From Caulobacterales bacterium 32-69-10 (GTDB lineage Bacteria > Pseudomonadota > Alphaproteobacteria > Caulobacterales > Caulobacteraceae): a stretch of 33,514 nt of DNA. Shown piece after piece: positions 15,923 through 23,262 of this stretch. The stretch covers positions 1 through 33,514 of the forward strand of contig NCED01000023.1 of the NCBI GenBank assembly GCA_002280485.1, in the 5' to 3' direction. Below the pieces are notes generated by a model that made no database searches, had not been told where the DNA came from, and saw only the letters and a list, made by a program, of their open reading frames with translations. Position 1 is the first letter of the stretch. Each line of letters opens with the position of its first letter. The translations under genes were made by a program, and so were the position numbers.

Positions 15923-17665
15923 GTGGTTGCGATTGAAATGTCTGATGGCGCCGCAGAGACCGCGCCCGGCGATAGCGCTGTGGTTCGGAAGGCTGTCTCG
16001 GCGGTTTCGGCCGCTCTCGGCCCAGCCAATCCCGCTTCCACCAAGAAGATGTGGCGTTGGGAGCGCCAGGGCCTCTGTGTCAACGTCCATCGAGAGGGGC
16101 GGAGAACAGCGACCGTTTGGATTGCCGGTGGCGGCATCGCGGCGACCGCTCGGATCAACCTGGCTGCAACGCTTGAGCTAGAACCAGGTACACCACCGAA
16201 GAATTCAAACTGCTCGGCGCCGATTAAGGCCGGACCAACCTGGTTCACCTATGCGTCCGCGGACCACGAATTTACTTTGTTATTGAACTTGCTGACGGAT
16301 CTCGTTGGGGGAGAGGCTGAATTGAGCGATTTGACTGAAGCGGATGCTGAACTTGAGGACATGAGCGGTGCGGAAGAGGCGCCGCTTGAACTCGAAAGCA
16401 GCGAACGGCGCCTGGCGACGCAGTCGCTGGACCTCTCGATCGAGGCACTTGTCGCCCGTATCAGCCGCAACGGCCTTATCCTGCAACCCGAGTTTCAACG
16501 CGATTATGTCTGGTCCGCCGGCAAGGCCAGCGCCTTGGTCGAATCTGTCCTGATGCGGATCCCACTGCCCGTCGTCTACCTCGCGGAAACTATGGAGGGA
16601 GACTGGGAGGTCGTTGACGGCCAGCAGCGCCTGACATCGCTCCACAGCTATGTCGTTGGGCGGTTTCCCGATGGAACGGCCTTCCGGCTTGGCCAGATGA
16701 ACGTCCGCAGCGACCTGAAGGGCAAGGCGTTCAAAGACCTCCCCAAGGCGGATCAGAACGCCATCCTCAACTACACGCTACGAGCGGTCATCCTGCAAAA
16801 CGAGTCCCATCCGGACCTGAAGTTTGAGGTGTTTGAGCGGCTAAATTGCGGGTCGGTTCAGCTGAAGGACGCAGAACTCCGCAACTGCATGTACCGCGGC
16901 GCCTACAACGACATGCTCAATGAGCTCGCGGAAAATCCATTCCTGCTCAAAATCCGCCATGCCGAGGCCACGCACAAGCGGATGGAGGATCGCCAACTCA
17001 TCCTGCGGTTCTTCGCGATGAAGCGAAACTCCCACCTCAACTTCAAGGGTGGGATGAAGCAGTTCATGAACCGGGAGATGATCGCCCATCGCCATGCCTC
17101 GCCAACCGAGATTTCGGCGCTGAAGGCCATGTTCGAGAGCGCGATCGAATGCGCCTGGGCGGTGTTCGGACCCAATGCCTTCCGGCGTTGGTCCGCCGGT
17201 GATGACCGCGGCCCGGAAGGCCACTGGGAGAGCAAGCTCAACGTCGCCCTCTGGGACACCATCCTCTACACCTTCGCTTTCTTTGAGAAACGTCAGATCG
17301 TCCCCGTCGCCGACGCGATCCGGGAGGAATTCTTGGATCTGATGTCCAACGACGACACCTTTGTCGATTACATCGGGCGGACAACCGACAAGCCCGACAG
17401 GGTTCGCTACCGGGCCGACACTTGGCGGCAGCGCCTTGAAGCCGCAGTGGTGGTTCCAGCAGGGGAAGTCCGGGCTTTCAGCCGCAAGCTCAAGGAAGAT
17501 CTGCACGCCGCCGATCCGACGTGCGCGATCTGCAGCCAACACGTCCATGCCCCGCAGGACGCGGAAGTCGATCACATCAAACACTATTGGCGTGGCGGCG
17601 CGACGATCCCAGAAAACGCCAGATTGACGCATCGGCATTGCAACCGCGCGAGAGGCGGTCGCTGA
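15923..17665 (+). CDS. DUF262-HNH nuclease (GmrSD-like) with an unusual N-terminal extension
   Basis: A 580-residue protein. Residues 188-197 read QPEFQRDYVW and 232-236 DGQQR, the ParB/sulfiredoxin-like NTP motifs of DUF262 (GmrS half). The C-terminus is an HNH nuclease: CAIC at 534-537, VDH at 549-551, ENARLTHRHCNRARG at 564-578. Fused GmrSD-type enzymes are Type IV restriction systems that use NTP and cut modified DNA. Unlike standard members, it has about 165 extra residues at the start: a W-rich, possibly strand-rich part (MWRWERQGLCVNVHREGR) and an acidic linker. I chose the GTG at 15923 because AGGGAAG lies just upstream. It is 14 bases after the WGR gene, in the same operon. Confidence 0.85.
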   Translation: MVAIEMSDGAAETAPGDSAVVRKAVSAVSAALGPANPASTKKMWRWERQGLCVNVHREGRRTATVWIAGGGIAATARINLAATLELEPGTPPKNSNCSAPIKAGPTWFTYASADHEFTLLLNLLTDLVGGEAELSDLTEADAELEDMSGAEEAPLELESSERRLATQSLDLSIEALVARISRNGLILQPEFQRDYVWSAGKASALVESVLMRIPLPVVYLAETMEGDWEVVDGQQRLTSLHSYVVGRFPDGTAFRLGQMNVRSDLKGKAFKDLPKADQNAILNYTLRAVILQNESHPDLKFEVFERLNCGSVQLKDAELRNCMYRGAYNDMLNELAENPFLLKIRHAEATHKRMEDRQLILRFFAMKRNSHLNFKGGMKQFMNREMIAHRHASPTEISALKAMFESAIECAWAVFGPNAFRRWSAGDDRGPEGHWESKLNVALWDTILYTFAFFEKRQIVPVADAIREEFLDLMSNDDTFVDYIGRTTDKPDRVRYRADTWRQRLEAAVVVPAGEVRAFSRKLKEDLHAADPTCAICSQHVHAPQDAEVDHIKHYWRGGATIPENARLTHRHCNRARGGR

Positions 17666-17666
17666 G

Positions 17667-18350
17667 GTGATGAAGCGGACGGTCCTGTTAGTGTTGTGCC
17701 TGGCCGGCTGCGGGTCTCCCGAACCCGCCGCTCCCCCGAAACCAGCGCCGCCCGAGAAGGTGACGTTCGACGGCGTCACCTTCCCCGGCGGCCCAGCCGA
17801 CGCCAAGGCTTCCGGCCTGATACACTGCGACGGCAGCATGAGCGGGTTCACCTGTGAGAAAACTTCCCAGGCGGCCTTACTCGGCGTGCCTGCTCTGAAG
17901 GCGGCGGCCTGGCTGAAGCCGCCCGAACGCTTCCAGGTCACGGCACAGAACCTGGATCCCCCGAAGCCCACGCCCGACGACCTTCGGTATGATGACGTGT
18001 CATTCTACTTCGAGGAGACGCGCCACAAGTACCCGTGCGAGGCGGACACCCCCGGCGATCCGACGGCCTGCGTCGAGAACCCCGAGCGGGGCATCCCAGC
18101 TGTTGAGCGCAAGCTGATCGACGACGGCTGGAAATTCTCTGAATGGAGGTCGTACCGGACCTACGTGAAGCTGGGCATCCCAATGGAGATCACTGTGGGC
18201 GGCATCGGCGGCGACCGGGACTCTATCAGCCTTCGGCGAATGGAACTCGCGGAAGTCGCTGAGAAGCATCAGGGCATCCTCACGAAGGAGGCCGAGCAGC
18301 AGCAGAAGGTCGGCCAGGAGAAAGCTTTCATCGAACAGATGGCGAAGTGA
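17667..18350 (+). CDS. Predicted lipoprotein of unknown function
   Basis: A 227-residue protein whose start is a short lipoprotein signal, KRTVLLVLCLAGC, with the lipobox LAGC. Counting from the ATG at 17670 the lipid-carrying cysteine is residue 14. A proline-rich linker (PEPAAPPKPAPPEK) follows, then a periplasmic domain with several cysteines (IHCDGSMSGFTCEKT, KYPCEADTPGDPTACVENPE) that may form disulfides, and an acidic, lysine-rich C-terminus. Either GTG 17667 or ATG 17670 can start it. It sits two bases after the DUF262-HNH gene and may be co-transcribed, but a surface lipoprotein has no clear part in a cytoplasmic nuclease system. I do not recognise the family. Confidence 0.75.
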   Translation: MMKRTVLLVLCLAGCGSPEPAAPPKPAPPEKVTFDGVTFPGGPADAKASGLIHCDGSMSGFTCEKTSQAALLGVPALKAAAWLKPPERFQVTAQNLDPPKPTPDDLRYDDVSFYFEETRHKYPCEADTPGDPTACVENPERGIPAVERKLIDDGWKFSEWRSYRTYVKLGIPMEITVGGIGGDRDSISLRRMELAEVAEKHQGILTKEAEQQQKVGQEKAFIEQMAK

Positions 18351-18413
18351 CCGTCTTGAGGGAGGTCCTCCGCCTCGAGCCGTCTTTCCGCATCGCTTAA
18401 TTGTCCTTGTGGC

Positions 18414-18436
18414 GGCGCCGGTGCAGCCTCGGCGCC
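18414..18436. terminator. Hairpin between convergent lipoprotein and hipA genes
   Basis: GGCGCCG, a nine-base loop and CGGCGCC form a perfect 7-bp stem in the 122-base convergent gap. There is no T-run on either side, so it is not a textbook terminator; a factor-assisted or bidirectional barrier is possible. An alternative stem (GCCTC/GAGGC) overlaps its right arm. Confidence 0.3.
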
Positions 18437-18472
18437 TGAGGCCAGATGTCGTTCTGCCTCACCATCCCTACG

Positions 18473-19720
18473 CTACAGCGCCAACGCCCGCGCCAGATCG
18501 TCATGCTCAAACGCGCTCTCCATGCGCCGGATCTCCGCCGGCCGCGCGCCGGCCGCGGCGGCCACGTCTCGCCACCCACGGGTCACCTGAGCCACCCCTC
18601 CGACGAGGTCACGGGCCTCCGCATCGCTGAGCGAGAACAACCCGGCCACCGACAGCACCAGGTCCAGGTCACAGGTGCCATCATCAAGATCGATGGTCGT
18701 GGTCAGGATCCGCGCCTTCACGTCCACCGGCGTCGGGTTGAGATCGTAGGCCGGCGACAAGGTCCAACCGCCCTGCCCCAGCCACAGGAAGCCGTGGTTG
18801 CGCAGGTGATCGTCGACATTGGAGATCAGGACGTTCAGCACCATCCGGCGATAGAGTTCGGCGGCGTCGCGCTGCGCCTGGGCCCCGGTCTGCACCAGCA
18901 CGTCGACCAGCTCGGGATAGCTCCCCCGTTCCCCATCCTTCAGGCCCATCATCGACAGCGCCGACAGGAACGGGATGCGTCCCTCTCCCTCGCGGTCGAA
19001 CCGACGCGATAGCAGGATCGCCTGGCCGGCCACCTCGATCAGTTCATGGGCGGCCACGCGGACGCCGGCCATCCCGGCCAGGGTCAGGGCCACCGATTCC
19101 CAGCGCTCGACGCTGTAGTCGTCATCGGGCTTGGGGAACTTGGCGATCGATAGCCGGCCGTGCTGGTCGATCACCGAGGCCTTGGGCCGGGCGCCGCCGA
19201 GCGAGGACCCCGGCGCGAAGATCATCTGCAGATCCGCGTCGGTCTCCTCATCGCGCAGGATCCGGTCGGTCACCGCCATCAGCCGGCCAAGCTCGACCAG
19301 GCCGGGAACACCCTGGGCCGTCGGCGTCTCGAACACCTCGCCGCCGGCATAGCGGAAGCGCAGCGCTCCCAGGCGCGACACATCGGCGACCCCGATCAGA
19401 TAGTCGGCCTCGGCCAGGGTGCGCACCGCCCTGCCCTCCCGCTCGGCCAGGCGCCGCTCGGCGCGCTGCATCAGCCGCCGGCCCCAGGTGTCGGGCGCCG
19501 AGTCACCTAAGGATCCGAACATGGCCAGGCCCGCCGCCGGCGCAAAGGCGCCGCGGTTCAGGGTCAGGGCCGGCTCCAGCGAGAACCGGTCAGGGTCGGT
19601 CAGCCAGTCGGGATGGTATTCAAAGGCCACGGCCTCGCCGCCGCGCCGGGCCTGCCGGTGCAGGGTTCCGACGCGCTGAACGCCGCCAGGCCGGTCGATG
19701 TGGACCTCGATGTCAGGCAT
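18473..19720 (-). CDS. hipA: HipA-type serine/threonine kinase toxin
   Basis: A 415-residue HipA-family kinase. The phosphate-binding loop GSSLGGARPK is at 171-180, AKFP with Lys194 follows, and the catalytic SNVDDHLRNHGF (Asn301, Asp303, Asp304) and metal-binding SPAYDLNP (Asp326) are intact, so it should be active. In the model system HipA phosphorylates glutamyl-tRNA synthetase and triggers dormancy, and HipB neutralises it. I start at the ATG at 19720, just inside the hipB coding end; the longer open frame to 19858 is antisense-like and overlaps hipB. Its start overlaps the hipB stop by eight bases, typical of coupled toxin-antitoxin genes. Confidence 0.9.
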   Translation of the reverse strand: MPDIEVHIDRPGGVQRVGTLHRQARRGGEAVAFEYHPDWLTDPDRFSLEPALTLNRGAFAPAAGLAMFGSLGDSAPDTWGRRLMQRAERRLAEREGRAVRTLAEADYLIGVADVSRLGALRFRYAGGEVFETPTAQGVPGLVELGRLMAVTDRILRDEETDADLQMIFAPGSSLGGARPKASVIDQHGRLSIAKFPKPDDDYSVERWESVALTLAGMAGVRVAAHELIEVAGQAILLSRRFDREGEGRIPFLSALSMMGLKDGERGSYPELVDVLVQTGAQAQRDAAELYRRMVLNVLISNVDDHLRNHGFLWLGQGGWTLSPAYDLNPTPVDVKARILTTTIDLDDGTCDLDLVLSVAGLFSLSDAEARDLVGGVAQVTRGWRDVAAAAGARPAEIRRMESAFEHDDLARALAL

Positions 19721-20042
19721 GGCGCGCGCTCCGAACCCGCAGACGCACCCGCTTGGGCAGCGCCTCGTCAGCCAGGGACAATCCAACCTCGTCCTGGCCC
19801 GGCGCGGCGAGATCGCCAAGGCCCTCAAGCAGGCCCAGCGCCTGCAGCACGGCCGCATAGATCCCCATGGCCACCATGGGGTCGCCCGCCTCGACCTTCT
19901 GCAGGGTCTGGCGCGTCGTAAACGCTCGCTCGGCCAGGATCTCCATGGTCAGCTGGCGACGGCGGCGCGCATTGCCGATATCCTCGCCCAGCTTACGAAG
20001 CGCACGGCGAGTAGCGACGGAAGGGCGGTGTGCGGCGGGCAT
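19713..20042 (-). CDS. hipB: HipB-type antitoxin, XRE-family DNA-binding protein
   Basis: A 109-residue protein with an N-terminal helix-turn-helix of the XRE type: LGEDIGNARRRRQLTMEILAERA then FTTRQTLQKVEAG, the latter the recognition helix. The C-terminal part (ALPKRVRLRVRSARHA) is basic. Partners of HipA bind operators upstream of the operon and hold the kinase inactive. It precedes and overlaps hipA. The start at 20042 is 29 bases from the right-hand perfect inverted repeat. It is shorter on recognisable C-terminal contacts than E. coli HipB, but order, overlap and domain make the role clear. Confidence 0.87.
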   Translation of the reverse strand: MPAAHRPSVATRRALRKLGEDIGNARRRRQLTMEILAERAFTTRQTLQKVEAGDPMVAMGIYAAVLQALGLLEGLGDLAAPGQDEVGLSLADEALPKRVRLRVRSARHA

Positions 20043-20070
20043 AATGTTATCTTGTGATGACGTTATCGGG

Positions 20071-20100
20071 TTTTAATGTCGTAGAAGTCTTACATTAAAA
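20071..20100. promoter_or_regulatory. Perfect 9-bp inverted repeat upstream of hipBA, candidate operator
   Basis: TTTTAATGT and ACATTAAAA are exact reverse complements separated by 12 bases. The element is AT-rich and begins 29 bases upstream of the hipB start, where HipB-type proteins bind. Two GTTAT copies lie between it and hipB. It could instead end transcription of the upstream unknown gene (stop at 20166), but it has a long loop and no T tail. Confidence 0.6.
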
Positions 20101-20165
20101 TAGAGTTGGCGCCCAGTCCTCCCGATCGTAACCGCGCCCCATACTCCCCCAGCGACGTGAGCTAG

Positions 20166-20699
20166 TCACATACCGAGCGCTTTTCGCAGGTCGATGCATC
20201 GGCCGCCGGTAAGGCGGAATGAGTAACTCTGACGTTGGCCAGTCAAGTGGTCGCCCAACGCGACCGCGGCAGCGGTGGCCTTGCCCAGCGCCGCAGGCGC
20301 CTGGGGCAATCGAGGGGTGGAAGATTCCTCATCCAGGACATGGCCGATATAGGCGTTTCGATGCTTGACCTTCATCTCGTTGATCAAGTCGCGGTAGTTT
20401 TTGATGGCGGCGTCCGCCTCCGCCTGAGCCTTCGCCGAGAAAGCGCCGGCGTCCTTCAAGCACTTCGCCACCGCGGGGAAAGACCGCTGGCCGCGGCCGC
20501 GATCGTCGAGCGCTGTCAGGCGCAAGATCAGGTCCCGCTGAACGGCCTCGATCAGAAAGAACTCTTCGGCCAGATGTTCCGCCGACCAGGTCGCGAGACC
20601 TTCTAGCTGAGTTCGGCGGTGATAGACGTATGTCCCGATCAGGATCCACAGCAGGTCGTTCGTCAGGGCGTCGAGGCTCTTCTGGGCGGCGGCGGCCAT
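20166..20699 (-). CDS. Unknown helical protein with a HEPN-like R-x5-H motif
   Basis: A 177-residue helical protein. Near the middle, YRDLINEMKVKHRNAYIGH ends with Arg114-x5-His120, which fits the Rx4-6H site of HEPN ribonucleases, and the surrounding pattern resembles AbiU2-like proteins. A hydrophobic helix (LLWILIGTYVY, 16-26) occurs early. HEPN proteins are frequent toxins and phage-defence effectors cutting RNA. The gene follows the 165-residue unknown gene on the same strand with 35 bases between, and ends upstream of hipB. I have no direct family match; the HEPN call rests on one motif and the helical composition. Confidence 0.6.
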   Translation of the reverse strand: MAAAAQKSLDALTNDLLWILIGTYVYHRRTQLEGLATWSAEHLAEEFFLIEAVQRDLILRLTALDDRGRGQRSFPAVAKCLKDAGAFSAKAQAEADAAIKNYRDLINEMKVKHRNAYIGHVLDEESSTPRLPQAPAALGKATAAAVALGDHLTGQRQSYSFRLTGGRCIDLRKALGM

Positions 20700-20734
20700 G
20701 GCGGGTCTCGTTGGAATGCTGCTTCGGCGAAGGA

Positions 20735-21232
20735 TTAGTGGGATCTAGAAGACTTGATCACCACCTCATCGGCGGAAACGTCAGCTAGCTGAATCGGTCC
20801 GACGCCCTCGTCGACAACTACCGCCCGGGCCACCTCGTCGCCTATCCGCGTCAGTTCGTAGACGATGACCATCTCGAATTGCCTGGTGATGAGATAACCG
20901 CGGGACGCCAACCAATCTCCCTGCTCCACCACAAATCGGCGGCTATGACGCATGCCAATTCTGTCGAGCAGTTCAACGACCAGATCGGCGTTACTCGCGC
21001 CTCCTCCCCATCGCAACATGCGCAGAAGCCATCCACGAGCCGCGCGAGCCGTGGCTTGCTCGGCCGCTTCCAGCAAGACCGCGTCACCAATGGCAGCGGG
21101 ATTTACCGATTTCGTCAGGATGATCTCCAAAGATGTATCTGTTCTCGCGCGCCGTGCGCGTCTGAAAGACATTCGGCTCGCCGGCCCATACTGATCGTAG
21201 CGCCTGTGCATCATGTAGGCGACGTCGTGCAC
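20735..21232 (-). CDS. Unknown protein with a winged-helix-like region (phage VpaChn25_0724-like guess)
   Basis: A 165-residue protein. The C-terminal two thirds (RGWLLRMLRWGGGASNADL, RFVVEQGDWLASRGYLI, VYELTRIGDEVA) have the rhythm of a winged helix: a short helix pair, a recognition helix and a TxxGxxxA-type end. Small Mu-like phage proteins of the VpaChn25_0724 family look similar. The N-terminal 35 residues are basic. The GTG at 21232 is the longest start; ATG codons at 21214, 21211 and 21172 are alternatives and none has a strong ribosome site. It is upstream of the HEPN-like gene on the same strand and could regulate it. Confidence 0.55.
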   Translation of the reverse strand: MHDVAYMMHRRYDQYGPASRMSFRRARRARTDTSLEIILTKSVNPAAIGDAVLLEAAEQATARAARGWLLRMLRWGGGASNADLVVELLDRIGMRHSRRFVVEQGDWLASRGYLITRQFEMVIVYELTRIGDEVARAVVVDEGVGPIQLADVSADEVVIKSSRSH

Positions 21233-21292
21233 GCGCGCGTCGCTATGGACAGTGCCTAAGACAACTACGTCCCTGCGCGGGCATAGCGCCTA

Positions 21293-22687
21293 GTGGAGAG
21301 AGTGCCGATTTTGAACCAGACCTTTGACGCCATCATCATCGGAGCCGGCCAAGCTGGCCCTTCTCTGGCGGGGCGGCTCACTGCAGCCGGCCAGACGGTC
21401 GCGCTGATCGAGCGTGAACATCTCGGCGGGACCTGCGTCAACACCGGCTGCATGCCGACCAAGGCCATGGTGGCCAGCGCCTATGCCGCGCACATGGCGC
21501 GGCGCGCGGCTGACTACGGCGTCACGGTTGGCGACGTTGGGGTAGACATGAAGCGCGTTCAGCAGCGCTCCAAGACCGTGACCCTCAACTCGCGCGGCAA
21601 CCTCGAAAGCTGGCTCGCCGACATGGAGGGCTGCACCTTGTTCCGTGGCCACGCCCGCTTCGAGGGCGCCCACTCGGTCCGCGTCGGCCAGGCCCTGCTC
21701 ACCGCGCCCAAGATCTTCCTGAACGTCGGCGGACGCGCCAACGTCCCCGACATGCCCGGCCTCGCCGGCGTGCCGTACCTGACCAACGTCGAGATGATGG
21801 AGGTCTCCACCCTCCCCAAGCACCTGATCATCGTCGGCGGCAGCTACATTGGGCTTGAGTTCGCCCAGATGTATCGGCGGTTCGGCGCCGAGGTGACGGT
21901 CATCGAGATGGGCGACCGCCTGATCGGCCGGGAAGATCCCGATATCTCCCAAGCCGTGCTGGAGATTCTCCAGGCCGAAGGCGTGAAGTTCCGCCTGCGG
22001 GCCGAGTGCATCAGCTTCTCGCCCTGCGATGAAGGCGTCTGCACCAATGTTGTCTGCGACAATCCCGAGGAGCCCCAGGTGAAGGGCTCGCACGTGCTGC
22101 TGGCCATCGGCCGGCGTCCGAACACCGACGACCTTGGCCTGGACAAGGCCGGAGTGCAGGTCGACCCACGCGGCTACATCGTCGTCGATGACCAGCTGCG
22201 CACCAATGTCGACGGCGTCTGGGCAATGGGCGACTGCAACGGCAAAGGCGCCTTCACCCACACCGCCTACAACGACTTCGAGATCATCGCCGCCAACCTG
22301 CTGGACAACGACCCGCGCAAGGCCAGCGACCGGATCACCTGCTACGGCCTGTTCATCGATCCGCCGCTCGGCCGGGTCGGGATGAACGAGGCGGAAGCCA
22401 GGGCGACGGGTCGGCCGGTGCTAGTCGGCAAGCGCGCCATGACCCGCGTCGGTCGCGCCGTCGAAAAGGGCGAGACCCAGGGCTTCATGAAGGTTCTGGT
22501 CGACGCCGAGAGCAAACAGATCCTCGGCGCGGCGATCCTCGGCCTGACTGGCGACGAGGCCATCCACGGTATCATCGACGTCATGTACGCCAGGGCGCCC
22601 TACACCACGATCCAGCGGGCCGTTCACCTTCACCCGACGGTCTCGGAACTGATCCCGACGATGCTGGACGAGCTCAAATCGCTGTAG
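21293..22687 (+). CDS. FAD-dependent pyridine nucleotide-disulfide oxidoreductase, MerA-like
   Basis: A 464-residue class-I flavin reductase. The FAD site DAIIIGAGQAGPSLAGRL is at 12-29, the redox pair is GGTCVNTGC (Cys48, Cys53), the NAD(P) loop is IIVGGSYIGLEFAQ, the second FAD motif is VWAMGDCNG, and the dimer-interface HLHPTVSELIPTM supplies the His-Glu base of the partner subunit. These show a working thiol-disulfide reductase. It lacks both the HMA domain and the C-terminal Cys-Cys of true mercuric reductase, so its substrate is probably another disulfide, a quinone or an unknown compound. Starts at GTG 21293, GTG 21302 or TTG 21311 are possible; GGAGAG at 21295 best suits the last. Confidence 0.87.
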   Translation: MERVPILNQTFDAIIIGAGQAGPSLAGRLTAAGQTVALIEREHLGGTCVNTGCMPTKAMVASAYAAHMARRAADYGVTVGDVGVDMKRVQQRSKTVTLNSRGNLESWLADMEGCTLFRGHARFEGAHSVRVGQALLTAPKIFLNVGGRANVPDMPGLAGVPYLTNVEMMEVSTLPKHLIIVGGSYIGLEFAQMYRRFGAEVTVIEMGDRLIGREDPDISQAVLEILQAEGVKFRLRAECISFSPCDEGVCTNVVCDNPEEPQVKGSHVLLAIGRRPNTDDLGLDKAGVQVDPRGYIVVDDQLRTNVDGVWAMGDCNGKGAFTHTAYNDFEIIAANLLDNDPRKASDRITCYGLFIDPPLGRVGMNEAEARATGRPVLVGKRAMTRVGRAVEKGETQGFMKVLVDAESKQILGAAILGLTGDEAIHGIIDVMYARAPYTTIQRAVHLHPTVSELIPTMLDELKSL

Positions 22688-22933
22688 TGCCTTGGCAAAG
22701 GAGGGGGGCGCCGCCAAAGCGCGCAAGGTCCGCTATTGTCGCCCAATGCGTAGATCGCCAAGCTCCTCCGAAAAGCCTGCCACGCTACATACTGCGATCA
22801 TCGCGAACGCGGGCGACATGTGGGTCAAGCTCGCCTGGGATGTCGATGTCTGCCGCGACCTGCAGGTCAGCTAGGAGCCGCGACAATGGCGGGGCCGAGC
22901 ACGCCCGCCGGCCGCTCTCGGTTTCCGGGGCGT

Positions 22934-22999
22934 TGCGGGGTGTCCCCGCAGATGGGGTCGGCCGAGACCATGGCTCGGCCGCAGGGGAACGCTTTCCCC
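22934..22999. other. Cluster of three perfect hairpins
   Basis: TGCGGGG/CCCCGCA with a 3-base loop (22934-22950), CGGCCGAG/CTCGGCCG with a 7-base loop holding CCATGG (22959-22981), and GGGGAA/TTCCCC with a 4-base loop (22984-22999). Three perfect stems in 66 bases suggest a structured RNA, a recombination-type site or a REP-like element. There is no T-run, so a simple terminator is unlikely. Confidence 0.5.
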
Positions 23000-23007
23000 A
23001 AAGAGCG

Positions 23008-23136
23008 CTAATGCTTCAAGATCAGCAGCAGACCGCAAAAGGCGACGCCCGCCACGGCGATCACGCCATAGATCCACAAGGGCCGCCCGCGGCGCAGGCG
23101 CGCCCCCCGGCTAAGACGATTGGTCGACTGGATCAT
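23008..23136 (-). CDS. Possible small single-span membrane protein
   Basis: A 42-residue reading frame. A basic N-terminus (NRLSRGARLRRGRP) is followed by one hydrophobic helix, LWIYGVIAVAGVAFCGLLLI, ending in LKH, the classic shape of a small inner-membrane protein with its N-terminus in the cytoplasm. Third positions are GC-rich like real genes here. The ribosome site is weak, and the frame is short enough that chance cannot be excluded. I do not recognise the family. Confidence 0.42.
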   Translation of the reverse strand: MIQSTNRLSRGARLRRGRPLWIYGVIAVAGVAFCGLLLILKH

Positions 23137-23202
23137 CGAGCCATTAGACGCGATGCAGCCCGGCACGCCAAGGCCGGGTCACGCGGTGCCTCCACCGTTC
23201 AA

Positions 23203-23235
23203 TTTGCATGGATTCTTAATGACATTCCTTGCAAA
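23203..23235. promoter_or_regulatory. Inverted repeat upstream of the AbiEi-type antitoxin gene
   Basis: TTTGCA (23203-23208) and TGCAAA (23230-23235) are exact reverse complements 21 bases apart, in an AT-rich stretch about 30 bases before the antitoxin start. AbiEi proteins repress their own operon by binding spaced inverted repeats. A possible -10 TAGATT is at 23251-23256. Confidence 0.4.
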
Positions 23236-23262
23236 ATCGCTTCGGAGGCCTAGATTGGAGCC

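Larger units (their letters stand above)
22688..23262. other. 575-base stretch without a firmly supported plus-strand gene
   Basis: Between the disulfide reductase and the AbiEi-type gene. It contains three consecutive hairpins (22934-22999), a possible small membrane-protein gene on the minus strand (23008-23136), and the inverted repeat before the antitoxin gene (23203-23235). Two short plus-strand frames also occur, 22746-22874 and 22886-23011. The second has AGGAG eight bases before its ATG but is full of hairpins and shows no recognisable protein pattern. Confidence 0.5.

Noticed and set aside
18361..18376. GGAGG T CCTCC small palindrome as a terminator
   Set aside because: One-base loop, too tight for a stable hairpin, and no T-run.
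21293..22687. Calling this gene merA
   Set aside because: It lacks the HMA domain and the C-terminal Cys-Cys, and sits outside the mer operators.
22746..22874. 42-residue plus-strand frame
   Set aside because: No ribosome site I trust and no recognisable pattern; kept only as part of the intergenic description.
22886..23011. 41-residue plus-strand frame with AGGAG upstream
   Set aside because: Well-placed ribosome site, but the sequence is dominated by three hairpins and its composition does not look like a protein family; unresolved, not called.
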